34,852 nucleotides of DNA from a virus, in the IMG/VR virus record IMGVR_UViG_3300046534_000098, positions 1 through 34,852 of that record; one strand, written 5' to 3'. Under the pieces are notes generated by a model. That model ran no database searches. It was not told the DNA's origin and saw only the letters and a list, made by a program, of their open reading frames with translations. Each line of letters starts with the position of its first letter. Within the stretch, counting starts at the first letter, position 1. Both the position numbers and the translations under genes were made by a program. This document shows, piece after piece, positions 1 to 7,686 of this stretch.

Positions 1-957
1 AACCTTGGAGCGCTGTTGGCGGTTTATATCAAAGAAAACACGGTCGTGCACTTCACAGCTAATTGGCTCGACAGATGAGCCGTTGAAGTAATAGAAGCCA
101 GCCTCGCCCATCCAAAATGCACCTTCAGCCACGGCCACGCCAGACATACGTGAGATTACTCCACACGCCACACCAACACGCTCAAATCCGTACACGGTGG
201 GTGGGCCTGAGTATGTCGCAATGTGCGCATCAGTCGTTGTCAAAAGCAGAGTACGCCCTCGCACTTGCAGGCCAGACATGATTTCGCCGTTGGTCTGTAG
301 TTCGATGTCGCCAGCCTCATTTGTAGCTGCCGGAGTCCAAGCTGTGTTGTTTTCTCTGTCGCACCACTGCACCTTGCGTGGTATGCCACCAGCCCCCAGC
401 GCAAACAAGAAGCGCTCTGCGGTCACAACTACTGACGTAGCCGTTGGCGCATTGGCCACAGGCGTTGCAACACCAGTCAGAATGTATTCGTAGATGGTTT
501 GATCGGCTGAACTACAGGCAATCAGGTACTCACCAAAGTTGGCCAACGACCACGTAGTTGCATCACCCAGAACACCGTCAGTCGGGCGTTGGATACCAAA
601 GAACCCAGTGCCGAATGGTTTACCGCCAAAGCCGACAATCTCAGTTGCGTCAGGATAACCAACAGCCAAGCCTGCGGTCGGCGTGATGTCTGTAATGTTG
701 CCACCGGACGTAATGGTGTACAGCGCATTAGCATCACCCATTGCAATGTGCGGGTCGTGGTCGTTGTCCAGCCATACCAATGCACCACGTGGCGGCTCAG
801 TTGTTGCTGCTGTGTGACGCACCTGCCAGCCGCTAATAGGACGTATGGACTTGCCTTCCCAGCGAACTAGGTTTGAGTCATGCCAACGACCAGAAGACTG
901 GTAATCAGTGCCGTGGCTGTAGACACCCGGTGGAAGTTCAAGTTTGACTAATGCCAT
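1..957 (-). CDS. Phage structural protein, N-terminal part (cut by window edge)
   Basis: This reading frame opens with ATG at 957 and stays open to base 1, giving 319 residues without a stop. It begins MALVKLELPPGVYSHG and contains motifs such as GRWHDSNLVRWEGKSIRPI and GEAGFYYFNGSSVEPI, which look like repeated beta-propeller-type strands of podovirus tail or stabilisation-like proteins of about 500 aa. The adaptor gene ends two bases upstream, so it is in the head-tail connection block. Its missing C-terminal half appears to be the gene at the other end of the window. Family recall is from memory of phage structural proteins; the exact role (tail nozzle or stabilisation) is inference. Confidence 0.8.
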   Translation of the reverse strand, partial: MALVKLELPPGVYSHGTDYQSSGRWHDSNLVRWEGKSIRPISGWQVRHTAATTEPPRGALVWLDNDHDPHIAMGDANALYTITSGGNITDITPTAGLAVGYPDATEIVGFGGKPFGTGFFGIQRPTDGVLGDATTWSLANFGEYLIACSSADQTIYEYILTGVATPVANAPTATSVVVTAERFLFALGAGGIPRKVQWCDRENNTAWTPAATNEAGDIELQTNGEIMSGLQVRGRTLLLTTTDAHIATYSGPPTVYGFERVGVACGVISRMSGVAVAEGAFWMGEAGFYYFNGSSVEPISCEVHDRVFFDINRQQRSKV

Positions 958-959
958 TT

Positions 960-1586
960 TTAACCCAGTCCACGTACTTTAAGTTTGAGATTGCTGCCGC
1001 TGTGCTTGGCGCTGTTTGATGCCTCATTGAGCCGGGTGACACCAGCGCTGTACAACTGCGCCCACACTGCTACACGTTGGTCATCCTGCAAGTAAGGCGC
1101 TGAGTGCAACAGTGAGCCGTACAGATATACGTCAGGCGCATAAGACAGCAACCAGTTGGTAGTGTTTGTGGCCAAATCAGGTATCTGCGCAGTGTAAATC
1201 AATTCAACGTTAGTCTCTTCAATCGGCGTTGGGTACAGATGGAACTGGCCAGCCTCAAGCGTGTATGAGGTCGGCGTGCCGTACTGGTCGTTGTACTTAG
1301 CCCTGTTCTCAGCCATTGTGGTTGAGTCACTCATTGCAATAGGTGACGTACCCTTGTCTGTGACGCTGAAACGAACTGTCTCCACCCAGTTGGCTGGGAC
1401 TTGCATATAAGCGTCACCAGCGTCCTGTACGCCGTTAGAGCGCGTCTCCATGCGCCAGTGTCGGATGTCCCTGCTCATCTGGGCTTCAGCCATCGCAATA
1501 AACGTTTGGATGACTGATGTCACATCATCCCTGTTTAACGTGTCTGCAATAGTTGTTTGCAGATCGGTGTAATTTGTTATTGCCAT
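960..1586 (-). CDS. Head-tail adaptor-like phage protein
   Basis: A 208-residue protein starting MAITNYTDLQTTIADTLNR, a start shared by many podovirus adaptor proteins that sit between the portal and the tail nozzle. The N-terminal third is helical with an acidic/arginine stretch (AEAQMSRDIRHWRMETR), followed by beta-rich segments (FHLYPTPIEETNVELIYTA) and a helical C-terminus with a basic tail. Such proteins form a dodecameric ring under the portal. It lies immediately before the split structural gene and after two tiny basic genes. I infer adaptor function from family resemblance and context; no catalytic motif is expected. Confidence 0.75.
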   Translation of the reverse strand: MAITNYTDLQTTIADTLNRDDVTSVIQTFIAMAEAQMSRDIRHWRMETRSNGVQDAGDAYMQVPANWVETVRFSVTDKGTSPIAMSDSTTMAENRAKYNDQYGTPTSYTLEAGQFHLYPTPIEETNVELIYTAQIPDLATNTTNWLLSYAPDVYLYGSLLHSAPYLQDDQRVAVWAQLYSAGVTRLNEASNSAKHSGSNLKLKVRGLG

Positions 1587-1598
1587 CTTTGTACCACT

Positions 1599-1757
1599 TT
1601 ACTTTTTGGTCTTCTTCTTGACCGTTTTAGCGGCCTGCCTGAAGTCATTGGCAGACGGTGCACCCTTAGCACCAGCCTTCTTCATCTTTTCGCCGCTGCC
1701 GTCTTCGATGCGCTGACGCTTTGCAGCAATGTTTGAGTAGAGTCCAGCCTTAGCCAT
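1599..1757 (-). CDS. Small basic conserved phage protein (52 aa)
   Basis: ATG at 1757 overlaps the upstream stop as TAATG, indicating coupled translation. The 52-residue product starts [20 protein letters not shown], continues GSGEKMKKAGAKGAPSANDF and ends in a lysine run (KTVKKKTKK). The same kind of short GLY-N-I-K-R-I-GSGEKM-GAKGAP protein is common next to phage head-tail genes; its function is unknown. The strongly basic composition suggests nucleic acid contact or packing inside the virion, which is only inference. It lies between TerL and the adaptor in the same orientation. Confidence 0.75.
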   Translation of the reverse strand: MAKAGLYSNIAAKRQRIEDGSGEKMKKAGAKGAPSANDFRQAAKTVKKKTKK

Positions 1758-1924
1758 TACTTGCCTGCCTTGTTCTTTGTCGCACGCATATTGCGCACTG
1801 GCATTGGTCTGGCCGCTTTGCTCATAGCAATGGCAACAGCCTGCTTTTGAGGTTTACCAGCCATCATCTCAGTCTTAATGTTCTTAGATATTGTCTTGGC
1901 GCTAGAGCCTTTTTTGAGCGGCAT
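1757..1924 (-). CDS. Small basic phage protein (55 aa) of the [10 protein letters not shown] type
   Basis: ATG at 1922-1924 follows an AGGA ribosome site (minus strand, ATAGGAATTAACC before the start). The 55-residue product reads [20 protein letters not shown] and contains [17 protein letters not shown] near residues 24-40, a short motif seen in many tiny phage proteins of unknown role. It is lysine-rich and has no hydrophobic segment. It is the first gene after TerL and appears to be read from its own promoter at 1958-1986. Function unknown; possibly a DNA-associated virion or regulatory peptide. Confidence 0.75.
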   Translation of the reverse strand: MPLKKGSSAKTISKNIKTEMMAGKPQKQAVAIAMSKAARPMPVRNMRATKNKAGK

Positions 1925-1957
1925 GGTTAATTCCTATTGAAAAAATAGTCACTTTTG

Positions 1958-1986
1958 ATTATACAGACTGCCTGATTCTTACACAA
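1958..1986 (-). promoter_or_regulatory. Candidate sigma70-type promoter for the small-protein/adaptor genes
   Basis: On the minus strand TTGTGT (1981-1986) is followed after 17 bases by a perfect TATAAT (1958-1963). Transcription would begin near 1951, about 27 bases upstream of the 55-aa gene. The -35 overlaps the last codons of TerL. The -10 and spacing are ideal and the -35 matches at only three of six positions, so I rate it plausible rather than proven. Confidence 0.5.
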
Positions 1987-3256
1987 TACCTTTTAGATTA
2001 CGCCTGATTGGGTTGCCCCAGCCTGATGTAACCCTATGCCCAATGGCCAGATACCTAAACGCATCAGAGGCGTGTGAGGCCCAATCGTGTGCTGGTCGTG
2101 AGCGCCACACCTTTCCGTTGTCGTCATACTCCCTGTGGTACTGCCTCAGTGCGTGTACACCACGGTCGCATTTCTCAGCATCGAACCAACAGTTGGCCAA
2201 CATAGAGCGAACTGCTTGGATGCCGTCATCTACCCCCAATGACGGTGCAATGCTGACAGGACGCGCCCCCAAGCTATCCAGCACTTCCAAGCGACTCTTT
2301 CCAGAGCCGAGTTCACGTACTCGCACATCGTGTGGAAGTATGTGATTGCCGTACACGTAGCCCTTTTCATTAAGGACGCGAACGTAATGGTCAAGCCCAA
2401 CGCCAGAAGACTCGTAAAAATCAATGAGTCGAACCTCTGCGCCCACGTGCTGCGCGAACCAAATAGCCGTTGAGTCACCAATGCCCAAGTCCCACGCAGT
2501 CGTGACCGGAACGCTTGGGTCATAAGCAACAGTTCCAACCCGGCCTTGATCTTTGCAATTTCGCATCTCAGTAGCGTAATACGCACCTTCAGCATGGATG
2601 AGGAAATCACCCTCCCAAACGTGGTCATAAATGTCTGGCCTTTTTCGTTTGTCTTCGAGCCGCTCAGTCTCCAGCACATCTGGAAACCACGGGTTGTCCC
2701 GCCAGTTCATATCAACAAGAATTGAGTCGTCTGGCGTTTGCTCAACGAATCGTTTATGCGTTGCGCTCTCTTTGGACTCAGGGTTGTACGTCACCCAGAT
2801 TTCGCTGTTGTCTTCCCGTACCGTTGGAATCAGTTTGCGCCAAGCTGTTTCACTTACCGTCTCAGCCTCGTCAATCCATGCAACCAATATGCGTGCCTTT
2901 GACTTCAGACTGTCCAGTGACCTGCGCAAGCCTGCGAACGTGTAACTGATTGCCCCATCCTTGCTCTTGATGTACCTGTCACCCAGTTCGTAGTAGTCCA
3001 AGAGCCAAGGCACACTGCGAATAGCTGCCTTGACCTCTTCCAGTGATGAGTCTTCCAGCGAGTTCATAAACTCACGGCCACATAGTATCTGGCCAGTCTT
3101 GCCTTCCATTCCCCATTGGTAACCGCGAACCGCAGTCATCAGAGCAAAGGTGCGAGTCTTAGCGCTGCCTCGTCCACCCTTAGCAATCCTGTACCGCGCC
3201 TTCTGTGTGAAGACTGGTATTAGCTTTGGTGGAATCGTTAGATTGGCTTCATTCAT
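1979..3256 (-). CDS. terL: Terminase large subunit (packaging ATPase/nuclease)
   Basis: A 425-residue terminase motor that drives ATP-dependent genome packaging through the portal and cuts the concatemer. Walker A is GGRGSAKT at residues 27-34; Walker B is ILVAWIDEAE at about 123-132 with the DE pair at 129-130. The C-terminal RNaseH-like nuclease shows TTAWDLGIGDS near residue 252 and HASDAFRY near the C-terminus, both carrying the expected metal-binding aspartates. Length and layout match the Terminase_3/PBSX-XtmB-like group. Its start overlaps the TerS end by 8 bases, so the two are translationally linked. No defect is seen. Confidence 0.97.
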   Translation of the reverse strand: MNEANLTIPPKLIPVFTQKARYRIAKGGRGSAKTRTFALMTAVRGYQWGMEGKTGQILCGREFMNSLEDSSLEEVKAAIRSVPWLLDYYELGDRYIKSKDGAISYTFAGLRRSLDSLKSKARILVAWIDEAETVSETAWRKLIPTVREDNSEIWVTYNPESKESATHKRFVEQTPDDSILVDMNWRDNPWFPDVLETERLEDKRKRPDIYDHVWEGDFLIHAEGAYYATEMRNCKDQGRVGTVAYDPSVPVTTAWDLGIGDSTAIWFAQHVGAEVRLIDFYESSGVGLDHYVRVLNEKGYVYGNHILPHDVRVRELGSGKSRLEVLDSLGARPVSIAPSLGVDDGIQAVRSMLANCWFDAEKCDRGVHALRQYHREYDDNGKVWRSRPAHDWASHASDAFRYLAIGHRVTSGWGNPIRRNLKGIV

Positions 3257-3629
3257 CTGGGCCGACTAGCCGAATGACCATAGGAGCGGTAGCTAATGGC
3301 TTGCTGTCAGACGTTATGTCCTGCCTGTCGCTGTAGCCATGCTTAGTCATCATCATCTTCGCAAAGCCAGCGTGATAGTCTCCCACTAAAGCGCCTTTGG
3401 CTAGCTTCACCTCTTGCTTGGCCATGACTTTTTCAATAATGTCGGAAAATTCTTGCTTGTCAGGCTCTAAAGCCCATGCATAAAGCGTGTCACGGCTTAC
3501 TTCTAACTCAAGCGCTAGTTCGGCAATCATTGGGAAGTCGTGATTGTTGTCCGCGTACTCTTGTGCTTTTGCTATCAGTTCAGGCGTGTATTTTGTTGGT
3601 CGCCCTACTGGTCGTTTGTCGTCTGTCAT
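3249..3629 (-). CDS. terS: Terminase small subunit (gp3-package-like DNA-recognition protein)
   Basis: A 126-residue protein with an N-terminal GRPTKYTPELIAKAQEYADN and a following helix-turn-helix (residues about 32-52, ALELEVSRDTLYAWALEP). This layout matches P22 gp3-like small terminases, which recognise the pac site and load DNA on the large subunit. The C-terminal part (YHAGFAKMMMTKHGYSDRQD) is the usual segment after the oligomerisation helices. It directly precedes and overlaps TerL. A P22-like headful mechanism would be expected if the similarity holds, which agrees with the circularly permuted appearance of the window. Confidence 0.88.
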   Translation of the reverse strand: MTDDKRPVGRPTKYTPELIAKAQEYADNNHDFPMIAELALELEVSRDTLYAWALEPDKQEFSDIIEKVMAKQEVKLAKGALVGDYHAGFAKMMMTKHGYSDRQDITSDSKPLATAPMVIRLVGPDE

Positions 3630-3657
3630 GTTGTTCTCTCTGTAAAACAGGTGGAGA

Positions 3658-4539
3658 TTACTTACCTAATACTAAGCCTTGCTTGTCTAACAAGTCGATT
3701 AAGCCTTCTCTAGCGTCATACCAATTTGCTTTGCTCGTTGGTACTTGTCCAAGTGGACGCAACTCATTGAAATATTCTGGGAATATTGAAGTTGCTAACT
3801 CTGGCTGGTCACGGCTGTATTGCCAAGTCTTGGCAGGTATACCCATGTCAGCCAATATCTTCTCAGACCCTTCAATGCCATAGCGCCTGCGCATGACTTC
3901 GTTGGCCGCAAAGTTTGACATCAAATCATCTGATGAGGTTTTTAGTCCCCTCTCTACTGCGTCAGCGTGTAAGTTTCTAAACTCTGCAATAAGCATATCG
4001 CGCAACTCAGGGTCTTTTTGAGCCAGAGTGCCAATTGTGCTTTTCAACTCAGCGCTCATTGGCTCGTTTATGCCACCAAGCCTTAGCGATTTATTGTACA
4101 ACTCATCTGGAAAGTCAAAGAGCGATATGACACCAGCCCCCTCATCGTTCTTTGTTGCGAACCGTTGTGGCGTTGGGAAATCATTGGTTACATGAAACCC
4201 TTTGCTAATTACACCTTGCGTTAGGAATTCTTTGGCTGGTTTCAATACAGCGCTCTTGCCACCATGAGCCAAGACCATCCCAACAGGGTTGTAAGCATCT
4301 GCCATCATCTGTGTCAGTTGCTGGCTCTCAGGCGTGTCAGGCATCAGTGAGCCGCCTGCCTTGATGCTATCCTTAGTCTGGTCTGCTACTTGGCCAGTTA
4401 GCTGGTTCAGCACACCAGCACGGTCATTAGCGTTGCCGACAATCTGCTGCGCTGACGCAACTGGGTTTGTCAGTATGTCCAGCAAAGACCTCTTTGCAGA
4501 GTCTACTTTGCTAAAGATGGATGCTAGTGGCGAGGCCAT
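3658..4539 (-). CDS. Putative internal virion protein with weak ADP-ribosyltransferase-like segment
   Basis: A 293-residue protein I do not firmly recognise. The N-terminus (residues 1-75) is helical, resembling the N-terminal part of large phage internal proteins (SKVDSAKRSLLDILTNP). At about residues 112-155 SKGFHVTNDFPTPQRF followed by GAGVISLFDF resembles the start of ADP-ribosyltransferase-like folds (an H-x-T motif then a beta strand), but the rest of the catalytic signature is not clear. The remainder is alpha-helical (LRDMLIAEFRNLHADAVERG). Start overlaps the upstream stop as TAATG. It sits just upstream of TerS, in late orientation. Virion location and ART relationship are inference. 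Confidence 0.55.
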   Translation of the reverse strand: MASPLASIFSKVDSAKRSLLDILTNPVASAQQIVGNANDRAGVLNQLTGQVADQTKDSIKAGGSLMPDTPESQQLTQMMADAYNPVGMVLAHGGKSAVLKPAKEFLTQGVISKGFHVTNDFPTPQRFATKNDEGAGVISLFDFPDELYNKSLRLGGINEPMSAELKSTIGTLAQKDPELRDMLIAEFRNLHADAVERGLKTSSDDLMSNFAANEVMRRRYGIEGSEKILADMGIPAKTWQYSRDQPELATSIFPEYFNELRPLGQVPTSKANWYDAREGLIDLLDKQGLVLGK

Positions 4540-6089
4540 TACTTCTTGACCTTCTTCTTTGGTGCAGTCGGCCTAGTCATTTCTGGCATTCCATACTTGT
4601 CCTCAAACGCAAGCATGGCATCAAGCAATCCGCGCTCTTTTCGCAACTCTTGGAAACCTTTTACCCTGTCCACAACTTCAGGCGTTATCAACTGGGATGC
4701 GCCTTCTTTTCGTCTAGCCAGCGAGGTCAACAAAGACGACCTATTAAATGCGTTGTCCTTTTTGTTTTCAGCAGCAAAGGTGTAACGCATATCGTTAATC
4801 GCGTCCGGCATAAATACCTCGGCAGGCATATTGCCACCCGTTCCCAAGTAAGTTCCAGAAAAGTCTGTGTCGTATGTCCGGTTGTTTGACCTGCTTAGTG
4901 TTACAGGGTCTTTGCCATGCGTGATAACCGTATTCATCCCAAAACCAGATGGGATACCAATCAGATCAGGGTCTGATATGGCGTTGTATAGATCAGCCTT
5001 GTTGTAGCCAAAAAACTGCTCATTAGGCTTGCTACGCATGATTGCCATTAACGCTTTACGGTAATCGCCGCCATTTGGACTTTTTAATTGAGCTTGGCCA
5101 ATTTGAGTGGCAATACCAGCAAACGGCGCTTTTTTGGCCAGCAATTTATGGCCAGCCATTGCGTCATCAATTTCAACAGCTTTTGCGTTGGTTAGCTTTG
5201 GCAATATAAAGCTGTCCATCATTACGTCTAACGGCTGTACTGAAAAGTCCTCACCAAACGCCCCCATTGTCATGGCAGACTGGTCTATTTCTCCAGTGCC
5301 ACCAGCAGCAAGGTTTTGTTTTCTAGCCACTGTAACGCGGTCACGAATTCGTTTGGAAATACCCTCGTTTGATGACCCACCAATCTTTGCATCAATGTGG
5401 CCCATGTCTCTCGCAAACATCTGGCCACCATGCGTAACCTCTTGGGTGTTTACTGGCTCATCAGAAACCGAAAGCACACGGCGGTTTCTGCTTGAGTTGT
5501 CCCAAGGCATCAAAAGCATACTTGCGCCTTCGCGGTCTTCTATGTTGAAGTCCTTTTTTGGGGCAATGCCGCCAACATCTTCAGTGGTATAGCGAGTGCC
5601 TGCGCGGTTGCCTTTTTTGGCAGTGTTTTCGTAAATTGCAGGTCGCAACCCACTTGAGTCCATATAGTCATCTATTTTGTCGGCAATGTAAGGGCCAGCC
5701 TTACGCCCAACAGCAGCCCCCGCACGCCCAATACCGCCAGCTACCGCATACGGGTCGATGCCACCGGATGCTATTTCAGCACCAAGTCGAACGTTTCTCA
5801 AAGTTGGGTCATTTGACTCTGGTGGGCGAATGCCATACTGGGTCGCTAAATCTTTAAACCAGTCGCTACCGCCAGCAGTTTTACCAATATCTGCACCAAG
5901 CGCCGCCATGAGGCCAGAACTTAGATCAACAGGCCCACCCGCTACATCGTAGGCGAGGTCACCAAAGCCAGCAAGTAATGCGTTAAGTACATCGCGGTTT
6001 GCAGGCTTTCGGCGTGTATCTTGACCAACAGGATCGGCAAAAGCCATAGCCTCTGGGTCGCCAAGTAGATCAAGTAAATTTTTAGCCAT
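4539..6089 (-). CDS. Putative internal virion protein (516 aa, function unknown)
   Basis: A 516-residue protein starting MAKNLLDLLGDPEAMAFADP. An Ala/Gly-rich segment at about residues 35-125 (LLAGFGDLAYDVAGGPVDLS, IDPYAVAGGIGRAGAAVGRK) is typical of ejected phage proteins with amphipathic or membrane-active helices. The middle and C-terminal parts contain RTYDTDFSGTYLGTGG and a basic end (PTAPKKKVKK). I have seen similar segments in phage polyvalent or internal proteins but cannot name a function. It is the first gene after the terminator at 6114-6135 and so probably opens the late transcription unit. Confidence 0.55.
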   Translation of the reverse strand: MAKNLLDLLGDPEAMAFADPVGQDTRRKPANRDVLNALLAGFGDLAYDVAGGPVDLSSGLMAALGADIGKTAGGSDWFKDLATQYGIRPPESNDPTLRNVRLGAEIASGGIDPYAVAGGIGRAGAAVGRKAGPYIADKIDDYMDSSGLRPAIYENTAKKGNRAGTRYTTEDVGGIAPKKDFNIEDREGASMLLMPWDNSSRNRRVLSVSDEPVNTQEVTHGGQMFARDMGHIDAKIGGSSNEGISKRIRDRVTVARKQNLAAGGTGEIDQSAMTMGAFGEDFSVQPLDVMMDSFILPKLTNAKAVEIDDAMAGHKLLAKKAPFAGIATQIGQAQLKSPNGGDYRKALMAIMRSKPNEQFFGYNKADLYNAISDPDLIGIPSGFGMNTVITHGKDPVTLSRSNNRTYDTDFSGTYLGTGGNMPAEVFMPDAINDMRYTFAAENKKDNAFNRSSLLTSLARRKEGASQLITPEVVDRVKGFQELRKERGLLDAMLAFEDKYGMPEMTRPTAPKKKVKK

Positions 6090-6105
6090 ATATAGCTATT
6101 TTACC

Positions 6106-6135
6106 AAAAAAAACGCCCACCGCAAGGGGTAGGCG
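6106..6135 (-). terminator. Rho-independent terminator closing the NinG operon
   Basis: On the minus strand a GC-rich stem-loop (6114-6135, arms of 8 bases with one G-T pair, around a short loop) is followed by eight T residues (6106-6113). It lies 32 bases after the NinG stop codon and before the 516-aa virion gene, so it separates the early minus-strand block from the late block. It is the clearest terminator in the window together with the one after the capsid gene. Confidence 0.85.
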
Positions 6136-6137
6136 CA

Positions 6138-6155
6138 AGTTGGGTTGAACCAACT
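6138..6155. repeat. Short inverted repeat between ninG and the terminator
   Basis: AGTTGG and CCAACT form a perfect 6-base inverted repeat around a 6-base loop. It is next to the terminator stem and could extend the 3' end structure of the NinG transcript or bind a protein. It has no T-run on either side, so it is not itself a terminator. Confidence 0.4.
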
Positions 6156-6166
6156 GGAGAGTGCTG

Positions 6167-6718
6167 TTAGTCTAACCGTTCTTTGTTCAGCCGTCTAGCC
6201 TCTGCGTTGTAATGCCTTGCTATTTCAATCAATCCGTCTTTATCGCACTTGCGCAAGACAGAATCCGACTCAAGCAGGTCTAGCTGGCGCTCACCTATGC
6301 GTTCAAGCAACCGCAGCCGATATTGAACGTGATTGCCTGAAAGCCAATTGTTGCAGTGTTTGCATTGGCCATGCACGTTGTCCTCAACAAACCGCATATG
6401 GGGCGCAGAACCAACTGAGCGGTAGTGGCCAGCGTCAAAGCTGTTTGGGCCACCGTCCAAGGGCTTGTCGCAGCTTATGCAAGCCTTACCTACATCCCTA
6501 GCCCTAATGAATGCGTTAAAGGCTGTTTGAGCTTTTTTTGTCAATTGTGGCTTGGTCTGCAAAGCATCCAGCTTTATCTGGGTCTCTTTTTTGTCAGCCT
6601 TGACCGCTTTGGCCGTCATTTTTTTAGATATGTCCATTGCACACAGGTAGCTGCACACTACCTGCATGGGTCGGTCTGCTGTGAACACTTCACGGCATCC
6701 TTTGCATCTCTTAGTCAT
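6167..6718 (-). CDS. ninG: NinG (Rap)-family recombination nuclease
   Basis: A 183-residue NinG-family protein; lambda NinG/Rap (about 204 aa) is a structure-specific endonuclease acting on Holliday and D-loop junctions in Red-type recombination. Visible features: N-terminal zinc-like pairs CKGC (5-8) and C22/C26, a lysine-rich helical linker (30-75), then CISC (80-83), FDAGHYRS (94-101) and CKHC (119-122), the cysteine/histidine core of the family. The C-terminal helix is charged. It overlaps NinB by 8 bases, as expected for a nin-type pair, and is followed by a terminator. Confidence 0.93.
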   Translation of the reverse strand: MTKRCKGCREVFTADRPMQVVCSYLCAMDISKKMTAKAVKADKKETQIKLDALQTKPQLTKKAQTAFNAFIRARDVGKACISCDKPLDGGPNSFDAGHYRSVGSAPHMRFVEDNVHGQCKHCNNWLSGNHVQYRLRLLERIGERQLDLLESDSVLRKCDKDGLIEIARHYNAEARRLNKERLD

Positions 6719-7118
6719 TTATCGTCACTCCATTTTGAGCCGCCCAAGCCATGCAGAACTCTGTGAATTCACTAGCCTGCAACGGGCTAAAACTTCTGGT
6801 TTGTTTGCCAAGCTGGACTATTCCATCAGCAGTCAAGTTTGGCACAACGCGGCCAACACGTTTACCTTTTTCAGATAAATAGGCATCAACTAACAGCCGC
6901 TTCCAACTTTCCACGTCCCACTTGCACCCAGCGTGTTCAGCTTGCGCACTTATTTGGCTGATAATTACGTGAAACATAGCGTTTTGTTCGCTAGAACGGC
7001 TGACCAGCCTGACATCCACTACTAACTCAGAGCCACCGTCCAGCGCTACTTTTATCTTGTTCCACAGTTGTCGCATCTGCGACACTGCATCTTTGCTATT
7101 GCGTAAGATTATTTTCAT
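6711..7118 (-). CDS. ninB: NinB (lambda Orf)-family recombination mediator
   Basis: A 135-residue protein of the NinB/Orf family, whose lambda member binds SSB and single-stranded DNA to replace RecFOR in phage recombination. Typical family segments include RSSEQNAMFHVIISQIS (about 41-57), WDVESWKRLLVDAYL and an end like EFTEFCMAWAAQNGV. The length matches the family (about 140 aa). It overlaps the upstream 101-aa gene by 23 bases and NinG by 8 bases, so the three are one tight operon. Confidence 0.93.
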   Translation of the reverse strand: MKIILRNSKDAVSQMRQLWNKIKVALDGGSELVVDVRLVSRSSEQNAMFHVIISQISAQAEHAGCKWDVESWKRLLVDAYLSEKGKRVGRVVPNLTADGIVQLGKQTRSFSPLQASEFTEFCMAWAAQNGVTIND

Positions 7119-7401
7119 ATTCCGTCAACCTCACCTTTGTCATGCAACTGCGGATGCGCTCCATCTGAGACGCACCGCTGGTTTTTATAATTTTTAGGAA
7201 CGCGCCTTGCAGCCACTCGCGCTGGATGTCTTTGTGTTTTGAGTGGTAAATCTGAACCAGCAGCCTTGCATCAGCCATGTCGTTAATTTGCCGTTGCTCA
7301 ATAGCAATGCGCTCGTAGTTTGCTCGTTGCTCATTCGTAAATTTCGGCCAAGTCGCCCGTTGTTTTGAGGGCTTCGGAAATAACGAAAGTGCTGTACTCA
7401 T
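7096..7401 (-). CDS. Conserved hypothetical phage protein (101 aa)
   Basis: Not recognised with confidence. The N-terminus has KPSKQRATWPKFTNEQRANY followed by a charged helical stretch ending at WLQGAFLKIIKTSG, so it is likely an all-helical cytosolic protein. It precedes ninB with a 23-base overlap, placing it in the replication/recombination operon. Its first 71 bases overlap the 40-aa gene at 7331-7453 in another frame, so a later start (for example Met at residue 42) cannot be excluded, though that would lose the well-conserved-looking WPKFTNEQRA segment. Confidence 0.65.
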   Translation of the reverse strand: MSTALSLFPKPSKQRATWPKFTNEQRANYERIAIEQRQINDMADARLLVQIYHSKHKDIQREWLQGAFLKIIKTSGASQMERIRSCMTKVRLTEYENNLTQ

Positions 7402-7453
7402 GTGAGCCGTCCTTTACTTGGTCAAGAATCTTACGGGCTATTGTGATGCTCAT
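7331..7453 (-). CDS. Small helical phage protein (40 aa)
   Basis: ATG at 7451-7453 overlaps the stop of the 78-aa gene as ATGA, the coupling used throughout this genome. The product starts MSITIARKILDQVKDG and ends EALKTTGDLAEIYE, matching a recurring phage microprotein pattern of the form AR-ILD-V-DG followed by AL-TGDL. Its function is unknown. It was easy to miss because it is short and because 71 bases overlap the next gene in a different frame. The start coupling and the family-like pattern make me think it is real. Confidence 0.65.
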   Translation of the reverse strand: MSITIARKILDQVKDGSHEYSTFVISEALKTTGDLAEIYE

Positions 7454-7686
7454 AAACCCTTTGGTGGTGATGCGTAGAAAGGCGTAACAGGCCAACCTTT
7501 ACACTCCCATCGGTACGCCATTTCTTTGCTATAAGTGGTAGCAGAACGGTCAGTCAGGTGGTCTTCAGTGTGCCAGCCCAGAGGCTCTTGCACAGGTTGA
7601 ACCGTAGTACCGCCTCCACCCGCACAAACCTTTTTGCCATTCTTCAGCGCCTTAAACGCCATCTTCAGTGCTTCATCTTTAGTCAT
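7450..7686 (-). CDS. Conserved phage hypothetical (78 aa)
   Basis: An N-terminal helix (MTKDEALKMAFKALKNGKKV) is followed by a short glycine run and a C-terminal segment TTYSKEMAYRWECKGWPVTP with FYASPP near the end. This C-terminal pattern (A...RW..KGWPV.P.Y..PP) recurs in many small phage proteins in replication regions, where its role is unknown. The stop at 7450 is coupled to the 40-aa gene; the start lies directly after the stop of the membrane protein gene. No catalytic motif is apparent. Confidence 0.7.
   Translation of the reverse strand: MTKDEALKMAFKALKNGKKVCAGGGGTTVQPVQEPLGWHTEDHLTDRSATTYSKEMAYRWECKGWPVTPFYASPPKGL

Noticed and set aside
2230-2679. A second minus-strand frame inside TerL.
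   Set aside because: TerL motifs in the first frame leave no room for it as an independent gene, and its sequence resembles nothing I know.
4521-5952. Several plus-strand open frames within the 516-aa virion gene.
   Set aside because: All overlap a long minus-strand gene with continuous late-operon context; none shows a recognised domain or ribosome site.
6095-6125. Possible minus-strand promoter TTGCGG-16-TAAAAT in front of the 516-aa gene.
   Set aside because: The -35 lies within the terminator stem and the transcript start would fall almost on the start codon, so I do not trust it as a promoter.
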